DNA from: JBBDMC01 sp963826055
Lineage (GTDB): Bacteria > Pseudomonadota > Alphaproteobacteria > Rhizobiales > Kaistiaceae
Direction of reading: 5' to 3'
Assembly: GCA_963826055.1 (NCBI GenBank)
Contig: CAWGVO010000001.1
Location: 1 to 64,000, forward strand
DNA length: 64,000 nucleotides
The notes beneath the pieces are model-generated. The model was not told the origin of the DNA, made no database searches, and saw nothing but the letters and a program-made list of their open reading frames with translations. Positions 8,482 through 20,022 of the stretch are shown one piece after another (positions within the stretch are counted from its first letter, which is position 1; every line of letters begins with the position of its first letter). The position numbers were made by a program, and so were the translations under genes.

Positions 8482-8511
8482 GATATAGCGGGCCGCAGCC
8501 GCGCTTGGCAA
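8482..8511 (-). promoter_or_regulatory. Probable promoter of tRNA-Glu
   Basis: On the minus strand TTGCCA is followed after 18 bases by TATATC, about 34 bases before the tRNA 5' end. It matches the TTGNC-N17/18-TATAT pattern seen before rpmE and trcR in this window. Confidence 0.5.
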
Positions 8512-8557
8512 GCGCGCCGGAGCACCGGTATTCCCCCTGGCCGGCCGCCGCAGCGCT

Positions 8558-8938
8558 TCAGCGCCCCGCCGGCGGCGCCGCACCACCCAGTTCGACCCGG
8601 CCGACCACCTTGCCTGATCGCGCATCGACCACGATCGTGAGCACTGTGCCGCCGACGTCGTAGGAGTAGGCGACCCGGCTGCCGTCGAGGGCCGTGGAGA
8701 CGAGATGCGCATCGGCCGGCAGGCTGAGCGCCGCCGCTGGCACCCGCACCACCGCCCCTTCCGGCACCGCGCTGGAATCGGCGCTGACGATCCGATAGAG
8801 GATCGCCGCGAAGACAGCGAAAATGCCGATGCCGAGCGTCGACAGCGAAATGAGCATCAGCCGCCTCAGCCGCGCCTGAACCCTCAACAGCGTCGGGTCG
8901 AGCGGCTTTTCGTCATCGTCGAGGGACAGATTGGCCAT
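8558..8938 (-). CDS. DUF6476 family membrane-anchored protein
   Basis: A 126-residue protein starts MANLSLDDDEKPLDPTLL and has one membrane helix, LMLISLSTLGIGIFAVFAAILY, near residue 30. The C-terminal periplasmic part contains LTIVVDARSGKVVGRVEL. The layout fits the DUF6476 family of alphaproteobacteria, function unknown. It is divergent from the rluA-family gene, and the two start codons overlap in a single CATG. Such small inner-membrane proteins beside rluD-rpoH are usual in Hyphomicrobiales. Confidence 0.6.
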   Translation of the reverse strand: MANLSLDDDEKPLDPTLLRVQARLRRLMLISLSTLGIGIFAVFAAILYRIVSADSSAVPEGAVVRVPAAALSLPADAHLVSTALDGSRVAYSYDVGGTVLTIVVDARSGKVVGRVELGGAAPPAGR

Positions 8939-9933
8939 GGGTGAGGCGGGTTCGCGGCAGGTTGCGCTGACGGTGACGGATGATGCCGCCGGCAGCCGGC
9001 TCGACGCCTGGCTTGCCCGCGAGATCGCCGATCTCGGCCGCAACCGCGCCAAGGGCCTGGTGCTCGCCGGCCGCGTCGCCATCGGCGGGCGGACGATAGT
9101 GGAGCCCAAAAGGCCGGTCAAACCGGGCGAGCGTGTCCTCGTCGACCTGCCCGCCCCCGAACCGGCGGTGCCCGCGGCGGAAGCGATCCCGCTCGCCATC
9201 GTCTACGAGGACGACGACCTCCTCGTTGTCGACAAGCCGGCCGGCATGGTTGTCCACCCCGCCGCCGGCGCCCGCTCCGGCACGCTGGTCAACGCGCTGA
9301 TCGCCCATTGCGGGGCAAGCCTGTCAGGCATCGGCGGCGTCGCCCGCCCCGGCATCGTCCACCGCCTCGACAAGGACACCTCCGGCCTGATGGTGGTCGC
9401 CAAGAGCGACCGGGCCCACAAGAGCCTCGCCGCCCAGTTCGCCGACCACGGACGCACCGGCCCGTTGGAGCGGGCTTACCGCGCCCTGGTCTGGGACGCG
9501 CCCGAACGGGCGGAGGGCACCATCGACCTCCCCCTCGGCCGCTCGACACGCAACCGCGAGAAGATCGAGGTGAAACGCACCGGCGGCCGCCGGGCGGTAA
9601 CTCACTACCGGGTCATCGAGCGCTTCGGCCCCGGTCCCCTGGCGACGCTTCTCGAATGCCGGCTGGAGACCGGCCGCACTCACCAGATCCGTGTCCACCT
9701 CGCCGCCATCGGCCACCCGGTGATCGGTGACCGCTGTCTACGGCACTGGCTTTGCGACAAAGGCCGCCCGGCTGCCCGAGCCGGCCCGTTCGCTCGCCGC
9801 CGGCTTCCCGCGTCAGGCCCTCCACGCATACCTGCTTTGCTTCCAGCACCCGGCGAGCGGGCGGACATTGCGCTTCGAAAGCCCGTTTCCGGCCGATATG
9901 GCGGGTTTGGTCGCAGCGTTGAGGCTGCTCTGA
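8937..9933 (+). CDS. rluD: RluA-family 23S rRNA pseudouridine synthase
   Basis: The protein starts MGEAGSRQVALTV with an S4-like RNA-binding domain (AGSRLDAWLAREI). The catalytic domain holds the hallmark HRLDKDTSGLMVVAK, whose Asp attacks the uridine base, and TGRTHQIRVHLA. One extra base near 9735 (after HPVIGD) shifts the frame; the tail reads YGTGFATKAARL and ALHAYLLCFQHP. Bridged length, about 331, equals RluD, which modifies positions 1911/1915/1917 of 23S rRNA. The context before rpoH is typical of rhizobia. RluC-type specificity cannot be excluded. Confidence 0.85.
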
Positions 9934-10084
9934 CCACGACCTGGACTGGCTATGGCCGGGCCGGCCGTGTTTTTGGCAGATTCATCCCTATATAACCATT
10001 TGCCTGCGGTCCGCTCAGCGACGCAGGCGCCGTGAACCCGCTGGAATTGGCCGGGGGTTCTGAGGAGAAAAGGGGCGCGACCAG

Positions 10085-10990
10085 ATGGCTCGAACCAGTC
10101 TGCCCGCAATCGCCGCCGGCGAATCCGGTCTGGCGCACTATCTCGCCGAGATCCGCAAGTTCCCCATGCTTGCGCCGGACGAGGAATACATGCTCGCCAA
10201 GCGCTACAAGGAGCATGGCGACCGCGATGCCGCCCATCGTCTGGTGACCAGCCACCTGCGTCTGGTCGCCAAGATCGCCATGGGCTACCGCGGCTATGGC
10301 CTGCCGATCGGCGAGGTGATCTCCGAGGGCAACGTCGGGCTGATGCAGGCGGTCAAGCGCTTCGAGCCGGAGAAGGGTTTCCGGCTTGCCACCTACGCCA
10401 TGTGGTGGATCAAGGCTTCGATCCAGGAGTACATCCTGCGCTCGTGGAGCCTGGTCAAGATGGGCACCACCGCCAACCAGAAGCGGCTCTTCTTCAACCT
10501 GCGCAAGGTCAAGGGCCAGATCCAGGCCCTCGACGACGGCGACCTCCGTCCCGATCAGGTCAACGAGATCGCCACCCGCCTCGGCGTCACCGAAGCGGAC
10601 GTCGTTTCGATGAACCGCCGTCTCGGCGGCGACGCCTCGCTGAACGCGCCGCTGAGAACCGACGGCGAGACCGGTGGCGAGTGGCAGGACTGGTTGGTTG
10701 ACGATGCGCCCGATCAGGAGGCGCTGCTCGCCGAGACCGAGGAGCTCGACAACCGCAAGAAGCTGTTGGCCGACGCCATTGGCGTGCTCAACGATCGCGA
10801 GCGGCGCATCTTCGAAGCGCGCCGTCTGTCCGACGACCCGATCACGCTGGAGGAATTGTCCGGCGAGTTCGGCGTTTCGCGCGAACGTGTGCGCCAGATC
10901 GAGGTACGTGCCTTCGAGAAGGTCCAGAAAGCCGTTCAGAAAGGCGCCAGGGATCAGGAGCGAGCGCACGCCGAGGCCGCCGGCACCTGA
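10085..10990 (+). CDS. rpoH: Heat-shock sigma factor RpoH (sigma-32)
   Basis: The intact 301-residue protein shows region 2 (EEYMLAKRYKEHGD, HLRLVAKIAMGYRGYG, FRLATYAMWWIKASIQEYI), the RpoH box QKRLFFNLRKVK that separates RpoH from RpoD, and region 4 with the helix-turn-helix ITLEELSGEFGVSRERVRQ. It directs RNA polymerase to heat-shock promoters. ATG 10085 stands behind a purine-rich GAGGAGAAAAGG. The gene is alone between rluD and a bidirectional terminator. Many rhizobia carry two rpoH genes; which this is cannot be told. Confidence 0.95.
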   Translation: MARTSLPAIAAGESGLAHYLAEIRKFPMLAPDEEYMLAKRYKEHGDRDAAHRLVTSHLRLVAKIAMGYRGYGLPIGEVISEGNVGLMQAVKRFEPEKGFRLATYAMWWIKASIQEYILRSWSLVKMGTTANQKRLFFNLRKVKGQIQALDDGDLRPDQVNEIATRLGVTEADVVSMNRRLGGDASLNAPLRTDGETGGEWQDWLVDDAPDQEALLAETEELDNRKKLLADAIGVLNDRERRIFEARRLSDDPITLEELSGEFGVSRERVRQIEVRAFEKVQKAVQKGARDQERAHAEAAGT

Positions 10991-11009
10991 CCGCGTTCAT
11001 GACATGCTG

Positions 11010-11048
11010 ACGGCCCGGTCGGTCACCCGACCGGGCCGTTTCTGTTTG
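11010..11048 (+). terminator. Intrinsic terminator after rpoH
   Basis: A 13-base-pair perfect stem (ACGGCCCGGTCGG / CCGACCGGGCCGT) with a 4-base loop is followed by TTTCTGTTT. It lies between the convergent rpoH and the minus-strand gene ending at 11075. Confidence 0.9.
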
Positions 11049-11074
11049 CCTTCATCACACGGATGGATTGCGGC

Positions 11075-12727
11075 CTATTGCGGCGCCGGCGACAGTACCT
11101 GGGGCATGGGGGCGCCCGGCTGAGGGGCACCGGGAGAAGGCTGCGCCGACGCGCTGCCCTGATCGCCGCCCCACGCGGCGAGCGCCTGCCTGAACGCCTG
11201 ATCGCCTGCCGCTCCCTTCTCGATCGTCAGGATCGCCCGTTGCCCGGTGTCGTAGACCAGCGGCAGGTCGATCCAGCCGTTGTCGCGCAGCATCGCCAGG
11301 TTGGCCTTCACGTCGGCGTCGGCCCCGGACAGCGCGATCCAGAAGAAACCCTGCGTGATGGTAGCGGTGGCGCCGATCAGCGGCTGGCCCCGCTGCGAGT
11401 CGGCCGCGTTCTTGAGGATCAGTCGCGGCACGCTCTTGATGGCCTTGCCCGGGAAATTGCTGGGAACGTCGACCACCACCTCGACCAGGTGGCTCGCCGG
11501 CAATGTCGAGTCGGTGTTGCGCCGGATGGTCAGCTTCACGTTCATCTGCCGGTCGGGCACGTCGACGTCGCCCGTGATCTCGGGACCGTCCGGACTGTCG
11601 GGAACGAAGTTCCAGGAGACCGACCCGTTGATCGCCACCACCCCGCTCGCCGCCGCGGCCGAATCGACTGGTTCCTCGTAGAGGACCGCCTTCTGTCCGG
11701 ACGTTGCACCGACGCTGACGGCCGGCTGGCTTGGCGGCTGCATCGTCGGCGGCGGCGCCGCCGTCACTACCTGGGTCTCGGCACCACTCTGAGCCGCCCC
11801 CGCCGGATCCTGCGGCCCGACCACCCGCACGCCGGTCTGTGGCGTCTCACCCGGTGCCAGCAGCCGATCCGCATTCTTTGTCGGCGTCGACGCGTCGTCG
11901 CCGCTTGCGTTGGCGGCCGTTGCCGACGGCGCGGTCTGGCTCGACCCCGAATCGAACGAGGCGATCAGGTCCATCAGGATTTCGCGCTGTGACCAGCCGA
12001 GCGCCGCCAACCCGCCGGCCATGACCAGGATCAGCAGCAGCAGCAGAACCATCGGCAGGCGCGACGAGCGTGCCCGTCGTCCCAATGCCTCGACGCTTTC
12101 ATCCGGACGGCGCCGTCCGCGCGCACCCGGCGAACGCCCGTCGGGCTCGGCGTAGTCAGCCTCCGCGTACCGCGACGGGGCGGCCGGCGTCGGCGGCTCC
12201 ACTTCCCAGCCATACTCCGGCGCCAGACGCGGCTCGGACCGGGGCATCGCCCTTTCGCTGTATCCGCGCGGCGACGGGTAACCCGGCGTCACCGGCGGCG
12301 TCACCCGATCGACGCGCTCGGGACCGCGATCACCAGGTTCGTGGTCTTCGCCGTCATCGGGCGGCTCTGCCCGCGGCATGGGCGGCGGACGTTCGCGCCG
12401 CGGCGGCGGTTCGCCCGCGCCGCGACTTTCCGCTTCTCTGATCTGGCGGCGGAATGGTTCCTGTTGCGGCGGCATCGCCACCGGCGGGCTCTCCGTCCTC
12501 ACAGCGGCCGGAGACCGCTCGGCTGATTCGCGCTCGACCTTGCGGATCGCCTCCTCCAGCTCCAGCCGCTGGCGCGAGATCTCGGAGGTCGGCAGCGGCG
12601 GGTCGATCGCCTTCAGCTGGCCGATAAGGGCATTGCGCGCCTTGTCATAAACGGCGCGGCGCGCCTCGACCGAAGTCGGCTCGAGGGTAGCGACCGCTTT
12701 GCTCAGGACGGCGTAGTATTCGGCCAT
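11075..12727 (-). CDS. Conserved alphaproteobacterial membrane protein of unknown function
   Basis: A 550-residue protein with four zones. The N-terminal 75 residues are helical (AEYYAVLSKAVATL, SRQRLELEEAIRKVE). Residues 75-215 are Pro/Arg/Glu-rich and disordered. A single membrane helix, LPMVLLLLLILVMAGGLAAL, lies around 225. The C-terminal periplasmic domain (from about 350) has beta-rich segments such as VSWNFVPDSPDGPE, VKLTIRRNTDST and ATITQGFFWIAL. No catalytic motif is visible. The reading frame is intact. It stands upstream-convergent to rpoH and downstream of purA on the same strand, with 36 bases between. Confidence 0.6.
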   Translation of the reverse strand: MAEYYAVLSKAVATLEPTSVEARRAVYDKARNALIGQLKAIDPPLPTSEISRQRLELEEAIRKVERESAERSPAAVRTESPPVAMPPQQEPFRRQIREAESRGAGEPPPRRERPPPMPRAEPPDDGEDHEPGDRGPERVDRVTPPVTPGYPSPRGYSERAMPRSEPRLAPEYGWEVEPPTPAAPSRYAEADYAEPDGRSPGARGRRRPDESVEALGRRARSSRLPMVLLLLLILVMAGGLAALGWSQREILMDLIASFDSGSSQTAPSATAANASGDDASTPTKNADRLLAPGETPQTGVRVVGPQDPAGAAQSGAETQVVTAAPPPTMQPPSQPAVSVGATSGQKAVLYEEPVDSAAAASGVVAINGSVSWNFVPDSPDGPEITGDVDVPDRQMNVKLTIRRNTDSTLPASHLVEVVVDVPSNFPGKAIKSVPRLILKNAADSQRGQPLIGATATITQGFFWIALSGADADVKANLAMLRDNGWIDLPLVYDTGQRAILTIEKGAAGDQAFRQALAAWGGDQGSASAQPSPGAPQPGAPMPQVLSPAPQ

Positions 12728-12763
12728 GGGCGAGCCCTGTCGGGGACTTTTCAGCCTCCCTTG

Positions 12764-14056
<1,293 letters not shown>

Positions 14057-14179
14057 ATTACCGATGTTCCTCCGCCCGCGTGGCCGCGCCCGACATGCAT
14101 TTCGGCGTGTTTTCGCCCCGGCAGGGACCGGGGCGATGCGGGCGGACTATACAGGGTGGCCCCAAGCGATGCGACCGGA

Positions 14180-15697
14180 TCATTGGCACTTGGCGAGCGG
14201 CTCGATCTTGCCCTGCCGGCCGGCGAGCAGGAAGGCGTAGTAGGAGCGGCTCGTCGTCGGGCCGGACGCCGTCGTGAACGCACCGAGGTCGGCGACCTCG
14301 GCGAACGTCTCCTTGAGACGCGTGGGCTGCTGACAGGCGGAGAGAAACAGGATCGGCTCCGGCGCCGACGCGTTGAGCGCGTGGGCGTACTCGAAGTGGT
14401 TCGTCGGCACCGCGTCTCGCGACCAGATGAAGATCGGCTGCGGACCGCCGCGGCGGTAGTAGGTCAGCGTGGCGACGTCATCCCGTTCTTCAGCCACGAT
14501 CGACGCCGCGCCGCTGGCCGCGACCAGGTCGCCCACCTTCTCGCCGAGTTCCTGCCACCCCATCAACTCCCGGTAAAGCACATCGGCGTCCTTGCCGAGC
14601 GGCGGTATGGTCACGCGCTCCGCCACCGCGTCGGCGCCGAGCAGAAACGCCTGCACCAGCAGCCCGAAGGCAACGCCGGCCGCGAGGGTTCGCCACCAGC
14701 CACCGCGAACCAGGTACGCGCCCGCCACGACCGCCGCCGCGATCGCGCCCGTCGCCGCCCAGTTGGCGTAGGCGTTGCCGCTGTAGAGGCCGCCGAGAAC
14801 GACCGCGATCAACGGCGGCGCCGCGAATGCCATCATCACCCGGTCGTCGGCGCCGAGCGCAGCGAAGCGGAAAAACAGGACGAGCAACGCGCCGAACACC
14901 ACCGGGCCGAACACGGCAAACTGGGCGAGAATGAAGCCGATCGCGTCGCCGACGTGAAGTCGCCATCCGGTCGTCGCCACGTAAGCTTCCGTGGCGTGGG
15001 CGGTGGCGAGACCGTTCTGGAGGTTCCACACGACGTTCGGCGTGAAGATCAGCACGCCGGCGGCGAGCCCGAGCCACAGCCGCGGGTTCCTCAGCAGCGC
15101 CCGCGCCTCGGCGCTGAAGACGGCCGCGCCGGCGACACCGAGGATGAAGTAGATCATCGCGTACTTGGCAAGCAGCCCGAAGCCGAACCCGATCGCCAGC
15201 ACCGCGCTCCACCGCCAGCCGCCGCCGTGCATCAGCCGGACGTAGGCGAGCAGCGCCAGCGTCCAGAAGAACAGCAGCGGCACGTCGGTGGTCATCAGCC
15301 GGACGGAGAAGTCGACGCCCGGCCCGGTGGCGAACGTCAGGCCCGCCCAGAAGCCGACAGCGTCTCCGTAGAGCTCACGCGCGGTGGCGTAGAGAAGGAG
15401 GCTGGTGCCCGCGTAGAGCAGCGGCGCCGGCGACCTGATGCAGGCGATGCTGTCGCCACAGGCGAGTCCGCTCAGCCAGTCGAGCCAGGCGATCAGCGGC
15501 GGTTTGGAGAAATAGCCGAAGGCAAGTTCATGCGACCAGCTCCAGTACTGCGCCTCGTCGATGCCGATGTTGACGGTCGAGAATTGCAGGCCGATCAGGC
15601 GGACAATGGTGAGGGCGGCCACGGCCGCCACAAACAGCGTCGCGCTTGCCGCCGGCGGCACCTCGCGCGCCCCAGTTCCCTGATAAACGCTGGCCAT
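14180..15697 (-). CDS. Glycosyltransferase family 39 (ArnT-like) membrane protein
   Basis: An intact 505-residue polytopic protein with about ten hydrophobic helices. Near residue 45 it has IGIDEAQYWSWSHEL, the first-loop acidic motif typical of GT39/ArnT/PMT-like lipid-linked sugar transferases, followed by YFSKPPLIAWLDWL. The C-terminal periplasmic part has YYRRGGPQPIFIWSRD. Such enzymes move a sugar from an undecaprenyl-phosphate donor to lipid A, a glycan or a protein outside the membrane; the acceptor is unknown here. No linked glycan locus is visible. It stands alone between purA and a divergent permease gene. Confidence 0.75.
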   Translation of the reverse strand: MASVYQGTGAREVPPAASATLFVAAVAALTIVRLIGLQFSTVNIGIDEAQYWSWSHELAFGYFSKPPLIAWLDWLSGLACGDSIACIRSPAPLLYAGTSLLLYATARELYGDAVGFWAGLTFATGPGVDFSVRLMTTDVPLLFFWTLALLAYVRLMHGGGWRWSAVLAIGFGFGLLAKYAMIYFILGVAGAAVFSAEARALLRNPRLWLGLAAGVLIFTPNVVWNLQNGLATAHATEAYVATTGWRLHVGDAIGFILAQFAVFGPVVFGALLVLFFRFAALGADDRVMMAFAAPPLIAVVLGGLYSGNAYANWAATGAIAAAVVAGAYLVRGGWWRTLAAGVAFGLLVQAFLLGADAVAERVTIPPLGKDADVLYRELMGWQELGEKVGDLVAASGAASIVAEERDDVATLTYYRRGGPQPIFIWSRDAVPTNHFEYAHALNASAPEPILFLSACQQPTRLKETFAEVADLGAFTTASGPTTSRSYYAFLLAGRQGKIEPLAKCQ

Positions 15698-15878
15698 TGG
15701 TCATCCCGGTGCCGCACGGAAACCATCGGTCGCGCCGGCGCGACCCATCCGGCACAAGCAATTCCACGAAAAGCGAAGTCGGCCTTTTTCGCCCGAAATC
15801 GCGTCACCGCAAGGATAGGACGGGTCACCGATTTGAAGCAATGACGCCTCCCTTCGCATTTGACCGGCGGCCGGCAAT

Positions 15879-16842
15879 GTGGAACCTGACGGGCGATTTT
15901 CGCACCGAAAGCGCCCCGCCTTGCCGAAGCCCCCGCGCCCCGGCCGATCGCTGTACGACCGGCCCTACGCCCTGCTGTCGCTGACCTCGCTGTCCTGGGC
16001 GATCAACATCGTTCTCGGTCGCTTCATCGCCGGCACCGTTCCGCCGGTGGCGCTCGCCGAGATTCGCTGGGCCGGCGCCGGCATCATCCTTTTGCCCTTC
16101 GCCGCGCCCCGCCTCCGTCACGACTGGCCGACGATCCGTGCCCACCTGCCGATCATGCTGACGCTTAGCCTCACCGGCATCACGATCTACAACACGCTCG
16201 CCTACACCGGCCTCCAGTACACCGAGGCGATCAACGGCTCGCTGATGCAATCCTCGGCGCCGCTGATGATCGGCCTGTGGTCGCTCGTCCTCTTTCGCGA
16301 CCGCCTGACCGCCGCCCAGTTCTTCGGCATCCTGACCTCGCTCGCCGGCGTCCTCGTCATCATCGCCCACGGCGACCTCACCGCGCTCGTCGGCCTCACG
16401 CTCAACAAGGGCGACGTGCTCTTCCTCACCGCCATGTTCAGCTATGCCTTCTACGCGGCGCTGCTCCGCCGGCGGCCGCCGATCCACTTCCTGTCGTTCC
16501 TCACCTTCACCATCCTCGCCGGCGCGATCATGCTGGCGCCCCTCACCGCCATCGAATTCGCCGCCGGCCGCCGCGTCGCGTTCACGCCGGCCGGCACTCG
16601 CCGTCCTCGCCTACGTCGTCACCTTCCCGTCGATCATCGCGTACCTGTGCTTCAACCGCGGGGTCGAACTGATCGGCGCCAACCGCGCCGGACCGTTCTT
16701 CCATCTGATCCCGGTGTTCGGCTCGGTCATCGCCGTCGCCTTCCTCGGCGAGCGGCCGCAGGCCTATCACGCCGTCGGCTACGCCCTCATCATCGCCGGC
16801 ATCGTCATCGCCCAGCGCGGAGCCCGTCGCCCGACCGGCTGA
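15879..16842 (+). CDS. EamA/DMT-family permease
   Basis: From GTG 15879 the protein has ten hydrophobic helices in two EamA halves. Segments include LLSLTSLSWAINIVLGRFI, PVALAEIRWAGAGIILLP, EAINGSLMQSSAPLMIGLW and, after one extra base near 16600, FPSIIAYLCFNRGVELIG and HAVGYALIIAGIVIAQRG. The family exports or imports small metabolites such as amino acids; the substrate is not predictable. Bridged length, about 320, is normal. It converges on serA with only 6 bases between the stops, and no clear terminator is seen there. Confidence 0.8.
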
Positions 16843-16848
16843 AGCTCG

Positions 16849-18441
16849 TCAGAAGCTGAGGCGCTTCGCCTGCACCACGTCTTCCAGCGCGCCCACCCGC
16901 TCCAGCACCTCGTCGCTGATCGCCTCGTCCACCTCGATCAGCGCGATGGCGTCCTGCCCGGGCGCCGAGCGGCCAAGGTTGAACGTGGCGATGTTGACGT
17001 TGCATTGCCCCAGCAGCGTGCCCAGCCGCCCGATGAAGCCCGGCTTGTCCTTGTTGGTGACGTAGAGCATGTGCGGGCCGAAGCTCGCGTCGAGGCTGAT
17101 GTCCTTGATCTGGATGATGCGCGGCTTGCCGTCGGAGAACACCGTGCCGGCGACCGCGCGCTCCTGCCGCTCGGTCCGCACCGTCAGGCGGATATACGTC
17201 TCGTAGATGCCGCGCCGCGATTGCCGCACCTCGTCGACCTCGATGCCGCGCTCGTTCGCCACCACCGGCGCGTTGACCATGTTGACCTCGGTGAGGATGG
17301 GCCGCAACAGCCCGGAGAGCAGCGCCGAGGTCAGCGCCTTGGTGTTCATGTCGGCGACGTCGCCGGCGTATTCGATCCTGACTCCGAGCAGCGTCGTTTC
17401 GGTGAGCTGGCCGGCGAACGAGCCGAGCGCCTCGGCGAGCTGCACGAACGGCCTCAGCCGCGGCGCTTCCTCCGCCGTGATCGAGGGCATGTTGAGCGCG
17501 TTGGAAACGGCGCCCTGGATCAGGTAGTCGGCCATCTGCTCGGCGACCTGCACGGCGACATTTTCCTGCGCCTCGCTGGTGGAGGCGCCGAGGTGCGGCG
17601 TGCACACCACGTTGTCGAGCCCGAACAACGGGCTCGTCTCCGCCGGCTCGGTGACGAACACGTCGACGCCGGCACCGGCGACCTTGCCCGATTTCACCGC
17701 CGCCGCCAGGTCCTCCTCGACCACCAGCCCGCCGCGGGCGCAGTTGAAGATGCGCACCCCGTCCTTCATCTTCGCGATCGCCTCAGCGTCGATGATGTTC
17801 TTCGTTCTGTCGGTCAGCGGGGTATGCAGCGTGATCAGGTCCGAGCGGCGGAACAGCTCGTCGAGGTCCACCCGCTCGACACCGAGCTGCAGGGCCCGCT
17901 CCTCCGACAGGAACGGGTCGTAGGCGATCACCCGCATCTTGAGGCCGATCGCCCGGTCCGCCACGATCGAGCCGATGTTGCCGCATCCGATGATGCCGAG
18001 CGTCTTGCCGGTGATCTCGACGCCCATGAAGCGGTTCTTTTCCCACTTGCCGGCCTGGGTGGAGGCGTCGGCCGCGGGCAGCTGGCGGGCGACGGCGAAC
18101 ATCATGGCGATGGCGTGCTCGGCGGTGGTGATCGAATTGCCGAACGGCGTGTTCATCACGATGATGCCGCGCTTGGTCGCCGCCGCGAGGTCGACGTTGT
18201 CGACGCCGATGCCGGCGCGGCCGATCACCCTCAGCTTGTCCGCCGCCCCGATCAGCTTTTCGGTCACCTTGGTCGCCGAGCGGATGGCGAGCCCGTCGTA
18301 GCCGCCGACGACGGCGAGCAGCTTCTCCTTGTCCTTGCCGAGGTCGGGTTCGTAGTCGACGGTGATGCCGCGGTCCTTGAACACCTGGACGGCGGTCTTG
18401 GACAGTCGGTCGGAAACGAGTACGCGGGGGGTGGTCATCAT
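16849..18441 (-). CDS. serA: D-3-phosphoglycerate dehydrogenase (long form)
   Basis: An intact 530-residue protein. The substrate/NAD domain shows GRAGIGVDNVDLAAA, the Rossmann loop GIIGCGNIGSIVADRA, NCARGGLVVEEDL, and TPHLGASTSEAQ with the catalytic His. Residues 320-450 form the ASB (intervening) domain and the end is an ACT domain (KPGFIGRLGTLLGQCNVN), which usually binds serine for feedback control. It catalyses the first step of serine synthesis. Its ATG overlaps the TGA of the 81-residue gene before it (ATGA), so the three genes serC-X-serA are translated in a coupled way. Confidence 0.97.
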   Translation of the reverse strand: MMTTPRVLVSDRLSKTAVQVFKDRGITVDYEPDLGKDKEKLLAVVGGYDGLAIRSATKVTEKLIGAADKLRVIGRAGIGVDNVDLAAATKRGIIVMNTPFGNSITTAEHAIAMMFAVARQLPAADASTQAGKWEKNRFMGVEITGKTLGIIGCGNIGSIVADRAIGLKMRVIAYDPFLSEERALQLGVERVDLDELFRRSDLITLHTPLTDRTKNIIDAEAIAKMKDGVRIFNCARGGLVVEEDLAAAVKSGKVAGAGVDVFVTEPAETSPLFGLDNVVCTPHLGASTSEAQENVAVQVAEQMADYLIQGAVSNALNMPSITAEEAPRLRPFVQLAEALGSFAGQLTETTLLGVRIEYAGDVADMNTKALTSALLSGLLRPILTEVNMVNAPVVANERGIEVDEVRQSRRGIYETYIRLTVRTERQERAVAGTVFSDGKPRIIQIKDISLDASFGPHMLYVTNKDKPGFIGRLGTLLGQCNVNIATFNLGRSAPGQDAIALIEVDEAISDEVLERVGALEDVVQAKRLSF

Positions 18442-18679
18442 CGGTCCTTGGTTGACGCCGCGGTTGACGGCGATGGTTCGCGGGCGGCCGGTTCATCGAG
18501 CGAGTCGATCCAGCCCCTGAGTTGTGCGGTGAGATCGTCGCGGTCGCTGCCGAACGTCTCGGCCGAGCGGCCGAGCGCGTCCTCGGTCGCGGCGCGATAA
18601 ACGCCGGCCGACACTTCCTCGATCTCGAGCGTCCAGCCTTCCGGCCAGTCCTCCTGGCCGGGGCGCCGTGGCTGCCGGG

Positions 18680-18683
<4 letters not shown>
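18438..18683 (-). CDS. 81-residue orphan protein locked between serC and serA
   Basis: The ATG (18681-18683) overlaps the serC stop as ATGA, and its own TGA overlaps the serA start as ATGA, so no intergenic base remains. The protein starts MTRQPRRPGQEDWPEGW and continues with alternating strands (TLEIEEVSAGVYRAA) and a helix with DRDDLTAQLRGWID. The tail is disordered. I do not recognise a named family; the small alpha-beta pattern recalls HicB-like or DUF folds. The frame is intact although serC before it is shifted. Its place suggests a role in regulating or assembling serine-pathway enzymes, which is inference. Confidence 0.7.
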
Positions 18684-19856
<1,173 letters not shown>

Positions 19857-19918
19857 CGTGTCTACCCTCTCAGATAGAAGCCTCCCGTTGGGGGGAGGTG
19901 TCCCGCCGCCGCAAATAC
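19857..19918 (-). ncRNA. Candidate serC leader RNA motif
   Basis: On the minus strand, directly before the serC ATG, stands a hairpin CCTCCC-GTT(GG)-type stem (ACACCTCCCC...GGGAGGC), then TTCTATCTGAGAGGGTAGAC and the start codon. A conserved 'serC' RNA motif upstream of serC is known from alphaproteobacteria (Rfam family serC). The arrangement of a C-rich/G-rich hairpin followed by a GAGAGGGTAGA stretch abutting the ATG is what I remember of it. The assignment rests on memory of the family, not on a covariance search. Confidence 0.5.
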
Positions 19919-19959
19919 GCTGAGCCGCACGCCGAGTCAATGCGACGTTTGAACAGCAA

Positions 19960-19988
19960 CGCCGCCCGCCCGTGTCGGGCAGGCGGCG
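19960..19988 (-). terminator. Probable terminator of the outer-membrane protein gene
   Basis: Two 13-base arms (19960-19972 and 19976-19988) pair with one G-U wobble around a 3-base loop. On the minus strand it lies 35 bases past the stop of the porin-like gene. The following stretch is only moderately T-rich (TTGCTGTT). Confidence 0.55.
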
Positions 19989-20022
19989 TCCTTGCAGAAC
20001 CTGAAGGAGAGGAGTCCTGGTT

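Noticed and set aside
17005..18600. A 531-codon plus-strand frame opposite serA
   Set aside because: Antisense shadow of serA with repetitive Arg/Val/His composition.
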